A DNA stretch of 64,000 nucleotides from VXNJ01 sp009840625. Lineage in GTDB: Bacteria; Chloroflexota; UBA11872; VXNJ01. Position numbers and translations under genes: made by a program. Shown one piece after another: positions 58,736-64,000 of this stretch; position 1 is the stretch's first letter, and each line of letters begins with the position of its first letter. Under the pieces are notes generated by a model. The model was not told the DNA's origin. It worked only from the letters and a program-made list of their open reading frames with translations, and made no database searches. The stretch spans positions 1,302,001 through 1,366,000 of the forward strand of contig OZ242304.1 in NCBI GenBank assembly GCA_965207915.1, written 5' to 3'.

Positions 58736-59611
58736 TTATCCTGGCCGGTAGCGGTACGGGTAATCGTCTTCCGCGCCCAGTTCGATCAGGCGCGCCAAGG
58801 CGGCGTCTATCGCTGCGCGGGAACGGGAGAAAAGCTTCTGCCCCCAGTAGGCCAGCAGCGCGTTGTAAACCTCACACTCGACCAAAATCGGCTTGTCGGT
58901 CGAGCACCTTAACTGAATTTGCTGTGGCGGACCGATCGGCCGAACGGTACCCGGCTTCTGCCCCTCCACTGAAAGACTCATGATCGGGGCCCAGCGCTCC
59001 TCGCCGTGCATCAACAGAGCCACGTCGGGGCTCAGCGGAAACCAGACCTGGACGCCGACTTCCTCAAATAGGTCGCTCACATCGTCGGCGCAGACCGGCA
59101 CGTCGCAGGTCAGAAAGCCACCCCCATCCTGCGGGCACGCCAATTCGACTTCCAGATTGGAAAACGTCGCCGTGGCGCACTGGACCAGCTGCATGAAAGT
59201 CGCCAGGTCGAGGTGCGCGGTCAGCCGCTCGAACTCGGCATCGCCCTGGTCCGGGGTAAGCGCCCCCTCCACCACAAGCGAGTCCAATTCGAGGCCCAGC
59301 GGACCTAGCATCGTGGGTGAGCAGACGAAATGAACCGCGATGAATTCGAGCACTGGGAGCCAGTGCTTCATGGTCGCGGCCCGGCCGCTGGTTACGTCCT
59401 CAATCGCCCGGTCAAGGCGGTTCTGTACGCCGGCCACGTAGCGACCCACCTCCGGGGAGCAATCAAGCTCAAACGTCGCCACCTCGGCGATCGGCTCAAT
59501 ATGCGGGCGCCGGTCCCAGTCGCCGAGGTACCACACGTGTGGCAGAGTGCTGCGCCGGGCGGGAACGGCGAAACGCTCCAGAAATGGACGGCTCAGCGGG
59601 TGCTCTGCCAT
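58736..59611 (-). CDS. DUF4238-like protein (copy 2, intact)
   Basis: A 291-residue protein resembling DUF4238. The N-terminus HPLSRPFLERFAVP recalls the family's His-Pro-x-Phe-Leu start; WYLGDWDRRPHIEPIA and TFELDCSPEVGRYVAGVQNR follow. The middle has FIAVHFVCSPTML, and the late core GGFLTCDVPVCADDV then VQVWFPLSPDVALLMHG matches the family's TSDxPV...PLSP motif. The end is KLFSRSRAAIDAALARL and YPYRYRPG. No catalytic function is known for DUF4238. It is soluble by eye. Two dead copies and one more intact copy flank it. Confidence 0.78.
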   Translation of the reverse strand: MAEHPLSRPFLERFAVPARRSTLPHVWYLGDWDRRPHIEPIAEVATFELDCSPEVGRYVAGVQNRLDRAIEDVTSGRAATMKHWLPVLEFIAVHFVCSPTMLGPLGLELDSLVVEGALTPDQGDAEFERLTAHLDLATFMQLVQCATATFSNLEVELACPQDGGGFLTCDVPVCADDVSDLFEEVGVQVWFPLSPDVALLMHGEERWAPIMSLSVEGQKPGTVRPIGPPQQIQLRCSTDKPILVECEVYNALLAYWGQKLFSRSRAAIDAALARLIELGAEDDYPYRYRPG

Positions 59612-60058
59612 GAGCGTTCGGCACGTCCTTTGAACGGTGTGTGATCAGCCGGGGTTGCTCCCGTCTGATTCTCGCCCGTGTCCGGGCGGCGACCTTCGGG
59701 CTGTGGCGGCCATGGCCGGCCATGAGCGTTCGGCGCGCAATCGCAATTGAGACCGGCCGGAGAGCGATCGCTCTCCGGCCGGCGCCGGCGATTCTGCGGC
59801 TGCCGGCAATGGGTCTGCGCTGCGCCATTTCCTGGCGCCGGTCCAGGCGCGGAGCGACCCCTGGCCAGGGGAGTGGGCCGCAGAGCCGGCCGATTTCCGG
59901 CTGCGGCGTCCGAAATCGACCGCTGCCGCTTACCGCCGGCCGGGGATTTGCCCGCGGGCCCGCGCTCCGCGGTCGGCGTCGGTACGCTCGACTCCCGGGA
60001 AACGGTCTCTGGCCCGCCGCCGGTAATCCCGTTGCCCTCGACTGCGGCGCCGGGCGGG
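59612..60058. other. Non-coding spacer between DUF4238-like copies, with palindrome
   Basis: About 450 bp without a supported gene. The long frames in it have skewed Arg/Ala/Pro composition and no motif. It contains a 30-bp perfect palindrome at 59753-59782, and a 16-bp direct repeat (59607-59622 and 59719-59734) that copies the bases around the start codon of the gene at 59611. Confidence 0.6.
59753..59782. repeat. 30-bp perfect palindrome
   Basis: The left half CCGGCCGGAGAGCGA is followed directly by its exact reverse complement with no loop; the centre is GCGATCGC. It lies between DUF4238-like copies. It may be a dimeric protein binding site or a cruciform. Confidence 0.85.
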
Positions 60059-60923
60059 TTAGCCGGGTCGGTAACCGAACGGGTAATCGAAATCCTCGGT
60101 CACGGCCATATGCGCCAGCGCGCGGGCCGGGACCGGGAAAACAGTTTCCGCTCGCCAATCACCATCGTCCCGTTGTAAGCGTCGGTTGGAACTTCGATCG
60201 GTTCTACGGTCGGGCACCTGGCTCTGATTCGCCGCGACGGGCCGACTGCCTGCACTGCGCCCAGATCGGGTCCGTGCAGCGCTTGGCCCAGGATCGGGGA
60301 CCAGCGTTCCTCGCCATGCAGGATCAAAGCGACATCGGGGCCCAGCGGAAACCAGATCGGGGCGTCGGAGCCCGGCAGTAGATCGAGGACTTCGTCGACG
60401 CGGATGGCGAGAACACTGGTTATGAAGTGTCCGTCATCGTCCGGGACCGCCATTTTGGCCACGAGGTTTAAAAGCGCCGCCGCCGCGCACTGGGCCAACT
60501 CCCGGAAGGTGGCCGGATCGCGGTGGGAGGTACGCCGTTCAAACTCGGCGTCGGCCCGGGTCCCGGGTCCGATTTGTTTTCCCGACCAGGCGGTCGAACT
60601 CGCGGTCAAGCGTGGCGCCCAGGCTGGGCGGCAAGGCGAATTGGACGGCCATGAAATCGAGCACAGGGGCCCGGTGTTGCGTGGCCAGCGTGCCGCATTC
60701 GTAGATGTCTTCCAGCGCCAGGGAGGAGCGGTTCTGCACGGCGGACAGGTGGCCTACCCACGGCCGGTGCGCATTCAGGCTCGGATCCGGACACCCGGGC
60801 GATGGGTGCAACCTGGGCAAGCCTTCGATCCCTGTCCAGGTGCCAGATCTGCGGCCGAAGCGTGCTCCCGACCGGTAGGGCGAAATGTTCCAGGAACTGG
60901 CGGCTCATCGGGTGTGCGTCCAT
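60059..60923 (-). pseudogene. Decayed DUF4238-like family member (copy 3)
   Basis: Starts intact at the ATG 60923 (MDAHPMSRQFLEHFALP, then LRPQIWHLDRDRRLAQVAPI), then shifts frame to LSAVQNRSSLALEDIYECGT with PVLDFMAVQFALPPSLGA, shifts again to DAEFERRTSHRDPATFRELA with FITSVLAIRVDEV and IWFPLGPDVALILHGEERWS, and a last shift is needed to reach LAHMAVTEDFDYPFGYRPG before TAA at 60059-60061. All pieces match the intact copies. Three frameshifts make it a pseudogene. Confidence 0.82.
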
Positions 60924-61099
60924 TGGTGCCCGTGACGCCTTCCGGTGAAACCGGGCGGCGGAGATATTGCGGCAGATTCTGGCCTGCGCTCCCGCAAAGG
61001 CAAGGGGGCGTTGGCGGAAACGAATACGCGGACACCTACGACCGGCCCAGTGCGGTAGAGGCGGTTTGTCGGCGTGGAATTGCCCCGCGGACCGAAAGA

Positions 61100-61687
61100 T
61101 CAGGGCGCACGCGCCGATCCCAATGAGCGCCGGTGCGGCCGCCCGTCGCCTCTGGAGGCGGTACCCGGCTCGTTCTTTTCCCTGATCGATTCGATCGCCT
61201 CGCCTGCAATGCCGGCGAGTTCGGGGATTCCGGCGCGAACGCGCTCGATGCCGGGCACGGCCCGGCGCTCGCCGAACTCCCCCAGCTGCCAGATGACCAC
61301 GCCGATGTAGTCCGGCTGGAACCGGACGCTTTGGCCGAACGCCGGATGAAAATCCTTCGCGAACACCTCCTCCGCACGCGACAGCAAATCTAGCAGGTGC
61401 AGGCGGATTTCCTCGGAATCGGGCGACGGTTTCCAGGGCACGCGATCAAAGGCATAACCCGGCCCGGCCTCGGCTTTCAACAGCGGTCCCACCGGGATCG
61501 GATCAGGTTCGTGATCGGTCCGATAGGGGTGATTCAGGCAGTAGCGGTAACCGGGATCCTCCAGCGCCTGGTCGCGGATCAGGCAGTGGTGCGGCAGCTC
61601 GGGGTTGCCCCGAGCGTGACCCAGCTTTCCTTCGTTGCGCCGGTTGAAGGAACAGGTGAAACAGTTGTCGGTGCCGCCGTTGGGCAT
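61100..61687 (-). CDS. Cysteine-rich hypothetical protein, 195 aa
   Basis: An unrecognised protein between two DUF4238-like copies. The N-terminus has CFTCSFNRRNEGKLGHARG, then ELPHHCLIRDQ and YCLNHPYRTD; the two CxxC-like and two further Cys and His residues suggest a metal site. The middle holds IPVGPLLKAEAGPGYAF, and a helical part follows (EIRLHLLDLLSRAEEVFAKD). The last 25 residues are basic and low-complexity. It starts at ATG 61687. It is one of the few genes in this stretch with a clean frame. Function unknown. Confidence 0.65.
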   Translation of the reverse strand: MPNGGTDNCFTCSFNRRNEGKLGHARGNPELPHHCLIRDQALEDPGYRYCLNHPYRTDHEPDPIPVGPLLKAEAGPGYAFDRVPWKPSPDSEEIRLHLLDLLSRAEEVFAKDFHPAFGQSVRFQPDYIGVVIWQLGEFGERRAVPGIERVRAGIPELAGIAGEAIESIREKNEPGTASRGDGRPHRRSLGSARAP

Positions 61688-61795
61688 CCATCACATCCCG
61701 GTTTCGACCTTTCCCGGTGAATTAGACCACGACCGGGCGCAAGATTGAGTCCGTACGGTTGTTTGGCGCGCAATCGACCGGCGCCCGGCCCGCGG

Positions 61796-62683
61796 TCAGT
61801 AGGCGGCAGGGCGGTATCTGAACGGGACCGGGATCGTCTCGAAATCGGCGGCGCGCGCCAGCGCGGCGTCGATGGCTTGCCGGTCCCGTGCGAACAGCCT
61901 CCGGCTGGTGAGCGCCATCAGGCAGTTGAGCGTATCGGCCGATTCCGCGTCGACGTCGAGCGGCTCCATGGGCGATTGCCTGATCCCCGGGTCGCGTTCC
62001 GGACCCCTCGGCCTGATGCTCCCCGACTTCCCCCCGAACACCTCCAGGCGCACGACCGGGACGAGGTGTTCCTCGCCGCACATGAACATGCCGACCCTTG
62101 GGCCCATCGGGAACCAGACCAGGAGACCTATGCCGGGAAAAACCTCGCCGGCGTTCGGCATCGCGTGAATCAGCGCATCGCTGGTGATGAAACTATGGCC
62201 CCGAGCCGGGACCGCCAGCATCGAAACCAGGTTGGAGAATGTCGCCGCCGCGCAATCGCAGAGGCCCTGGAAGGTCGCCAGATCCTGGTGCGACGCTAGC
62301 CGCGTGTATTCAAAATCTGCCAGGCGTCCGGTAATGGACCCTTCGTCGACCAGCCGCTGCATTTCACTTTCCAGCTGAGTCTCAAGGACCCGTGAGCGGA
62401 CGTAGTGGACGGCCAGGCAGTCGATGGTGGCCTGCCAATCGGCGAATTCCGGAGTCCGGCCTCCCAGCACCTCGAACATCTGAATTGAGGCGCGGTTCTG
62501 AACGGCCCTGATGTGGCGGTCCACGTCCGTTGAACAATCAAGCTGGAATTTTGCGAAGCGCGTGATCGGCCCGACCCGCGGGCGGCGGTCATTGGCGCCC
62601 AGATGCCACAGATTCCTAAATTCCGGCGGCTCGCGGACTGCGAAGTTCTTTATCAGATGAAGATCGAGAGCGTGGGTTCCCAT
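61796..62683 (-). CDS. DUF4238-like protein (copy 4, intact)
   Basis: A 295-residue paralogue of the gene at 58736. The same order of motifs appears: LHLIKNFAVREPPEFRNLWH, then RRPRVGPITRFAKFQLDCST, VRSRVLETQLESEMQRLVDE with FEYTRLASHQDLATFQGLC and CAAATFSNL, HSFITSDALIHAMPNAG with LLVWFPMGPRVGMFM, and RRLFARDRQAIDAALARAAD then VPFRYRPAAY. The frame is clean with an ATG at 62683. It is clearly related to but divergent from copy 2. It lies next to the FtsH-like gene. Confidence 0.78.
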   Translation of the reverse strand: MGTHALDLHLIKNFAVREPPEFRNLWHLGANDRRPRVGPITRFAKFQLDCSTDVDRHIRAVQNRASIQMFEVLGGRTPEFADWQATIDCLAVHYVRSRVLETQLESEMQRLVDEGSITGRLADFEYTRLASHQDLATFQGLCDCAAATFSNLVSMLAVPARGHSFITSDALIHAMPNAGEVFPGIGLLVWFPMGPRVGMFMCGEEHLVPVVRLEVFGGKSGSIRPRGPERDPGIRQSPMEPLDVDAESADTLNCLMALTSRRLFARDRQAIDAALARAADFETIPVPFRYRPAAY

Positions 62684-62800
62684 TTAGCGCGCCCACATCC
62701 TCTTCCTGACGCTACCCGACCTGGATCGCGATGCGGATGCGCGCCGGCGACGGCGGGCGCTGACGCCGCGGGGCAATTTACAGGGATGCACGTCCGTCTA

Positions 62801-64000
62801 CTAATTGCCGGCTGCGGGTTCGCTTTCCCCCGGGGGTGCCGATTCGGACTCTGAGCCGGTCGACCCATTCGACCCGTTCGCCGCCCCACCGGACCCGTTG
62901 GGGGCGATTAGCTGCGGTGCCGGACCGCCAATACCACCGGCGCCCATCAGCGCGTATTCGGGTAGAACCCGCGGCCCGCGCCCGGAAGCCAGCAGGTCGT
63001 CGTGCTTGGCGATGATGTCGATAACGTCCTGGCCGTCCAGTTCGTCGCTTTCCAGCAGCCCCTCGGCTATCTCGTGGACCGCTCCGGCGTAGGTCGTCAG
63101 CAGGGTCTTGGATTTCTTGAATTCCTGCTCGAGCACCTGCTCGATTCGGGTCTTGGTCTCCGGATCGAGCTGGCCGCCACCCCAGGGGGCGTAGGAGAAA
63201 AGGCCGCCGTCCATGCCCCACTGGGTGAGCATGAAATAAGCAGTCTGGGTCGCATGGTGCAGGTCGCCCGAGACCCCGCTCATGCGGGTTCCGAGGAAAA
63301 GCTCCTCGGCGGCGCGCGATGCCAGCGAGATCTGAATGTGGGCCAACGCTTCCTCGCGCACCAGGGTGTAGCGCTCCTCGAGCGGTTTGGCCGCAGCGAA
63401 TCCGAGCGCGTCACCGTGGCGGATGATCGTCACCTTGGCGATGCGGTGGTGCGGCAGCAGCTTTACCTGGGCGATGGCATGGCCGGCCTCGTGGTAGGCG
63501 ATCCGGCGGCGCTCATCCTGCGACATGTTGCGGATCGGCTCGCGCAGACCGTATTCATGGTCCTCGCGGGCCCGCGTGAAGTCGGCGTAGTTGATGGCGT
63601 CGCGCCCGTCGAAGTGGGCGTGGATTACCGCCTCGTTGACCAGGTGCTTGATCCCGACCGGCGAATAGCGGATGGTGTCGTTGGCCATCCGGTCCAGCGG
63701 CATCTGCTCGTGGCGGACCTTGGCCAGGTAGTAGGCGATGATGTCCTTGCGGCCGTCAAAGTCCGGGAAGTCGATGTGGATCTTGCGGTCGAAACGGCCC
63801 GGCCGCAAAAGCGCCTGGTCGAGGGTATGGGCCAGGTTGGTTGCCCCTACCGTCAGCACCGGGGGCGGCGTGGCGCGCTCTTTTTTCAGGCCGAGGCGAC
63901 GCAGCAGTCGGGCCCGCCAGTCGTTGTCGAAATTGGGCGGGTCCATCTGCAGCAGGAGTTCGTTCAGGATCATCATCCCGGGGTTTCCGAAAAGGCCCCC
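62801..64000 (-). CDS. FtsH-like AAA+ metalloprotease, partial (5' end outside window)
   Basis: The C-terminal 399 codons of an FtsH-family ATP-dependent zinc protease. The frame enters at 64000 with GNPGMMILNELLLQMDPP, then LLRPGRFDRKIHIDFPDFD (AAA+ second region of homology), the protease motif RIAYHEAGHAIAQVKLLP (HExxH) and GVSGDLHHATQTAYFML with the third metal ligand. The tail (about residues 350-395) is Gly/Ser-rich (GSGGAANGSNG). The N-terminus with membrane helices and Walker A is outside the window. The insert DNDWRARLLRRLGLKKERAT in the AAA domain is unusual. It probably degrades membrane and regulatory proteins. Confidence 0.92.
   Translation of the reverse strand, partial: GGLFGNPGMMILNELLLQMDPPNFDNDWRARLLRRLGLKKERATPPPVLTVGATNLAHTLDQALLRPGRFDRKIHIDFPDFDGRKDIIAYYLAKVRHEQMPLDRMANDTIRYSPVGIKHLVNEAVIHAHFDGRDAINYADFTRAREDHEYGLREPIRNMSQDERRRIAYHEAGHAIAQVKLLPHHRIAKVTIIRHGDALGFAAAKPLEERYTLVREEALAHIQISLASRAAEELFLGTRMSGVSGDLHHATQTAYFMLTQWGMDGGLFSYAPWGGGQLDPETKTRIEQVLEQEFKKSKTLLTTYAGAVHEIAEGLLESDELDGQDVIDIIAKHDDLLASGRGPRVLPEYALMGAGGIGGPAPQLIAPNGSGGAANGSNGSTGSESESAPPGESEPAAGN

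Noticed and set aside
59641..60381. 246-codon frame on the plus strand and a 220-codon frame on the minus strand
   Set aside because: Arg/Ala/Pro/Gly-skewed low-complexity sequence running into the decayed DUF4238-like copy on the other strand; no family features.
1..64000. CRISPR array or prophage
   Set aside because: No regularly spaced repeats and no phage structural, packaging or integrase genes were seen; the only mobile genes are the IS630 transposase and TnpB.

Overview
The window is a GC-rich bacterial chromosome segment with dense, short-spaced genes and frequent TTG and GTG starts. Gene content suggests a Chloroflexota member, perhaps of the Dehalococcoidia/SAR202 kind. That placement is inference: it rests on the style of the secreted LysM, SH3, propeller and solute-binding lipoproteins, the CaiB-type CoA transferase and the small conserved hypotheticals, not on a marker tree.

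Layout. 1-8.7 kb: edge of an HTH-metallo-beta-lactamase gene, M20 amidohydrolase, cyclophilin lipoprotein, RecB-like nuclease, an isolated nuoE-nuoF pair, a secreted beta-propeller protein, folC and a 46-residue membrane protein. 8.7-15.4 kb: dnaA with flanking AT-richer spacers, RDD protein, dcd coupled to an unknown gene, LysM-SH3 protein, a YedY-like molybdoenzyme and an esterase. 15.3-29.3 kb: a class A penicillin-binding protein coupled to a degenerate amidohydrolase, moeA, ribB, an ankyrin protein, glpD, pyrF, a pterin dehydratase and five tRNAs (Val-CAC, Asn, Trp, Leu-CAA, Val-GAC). 29.6-46.7 kb: a ferredoxin that seems to start at ATC, a CoA transferase, solute-binding lipoproteins, a frameshifted tandem metallo-beta-lactamase gene, an intact IS630 element sitting in a stop codon, HAD phosphatase, tsaC, an epimerase, a DUF192-HNH-lamin-tail lipoprotein, glmS, a lone TnpB element, gdhA and a CE15-like esterase.

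46.7-62.7 kb is an accessory, defence-like island. A minus-strand operon encodes an SNF2 helicase with a DUF3883 tail, a DUF1156 DNA methyltransferase and an Swt1-HEPN/DUF499 ATPase. These gene types are known from BREX/Pgl-like methylation-based phage defence, but no pglZ, brxA or brxL is visible. The methyltransferase is split by a 9-G tract that encodes its SAM-binding motif; losing one G restores the frame, so the gene looks like an on/off contingency locus (or an assembly error). Next to it lie a dead solute-binding gene, a HicB-like fusion, and four paralogues of a DUF4238-like family (two intact, two decayed) with a cysteine-rich hypothetical and a 30-bp perfect palindrome between them. 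The window ends in an FtsH-like AAA+ metalloprotease.

No CRISPR array, rRNA or prophage was seen.
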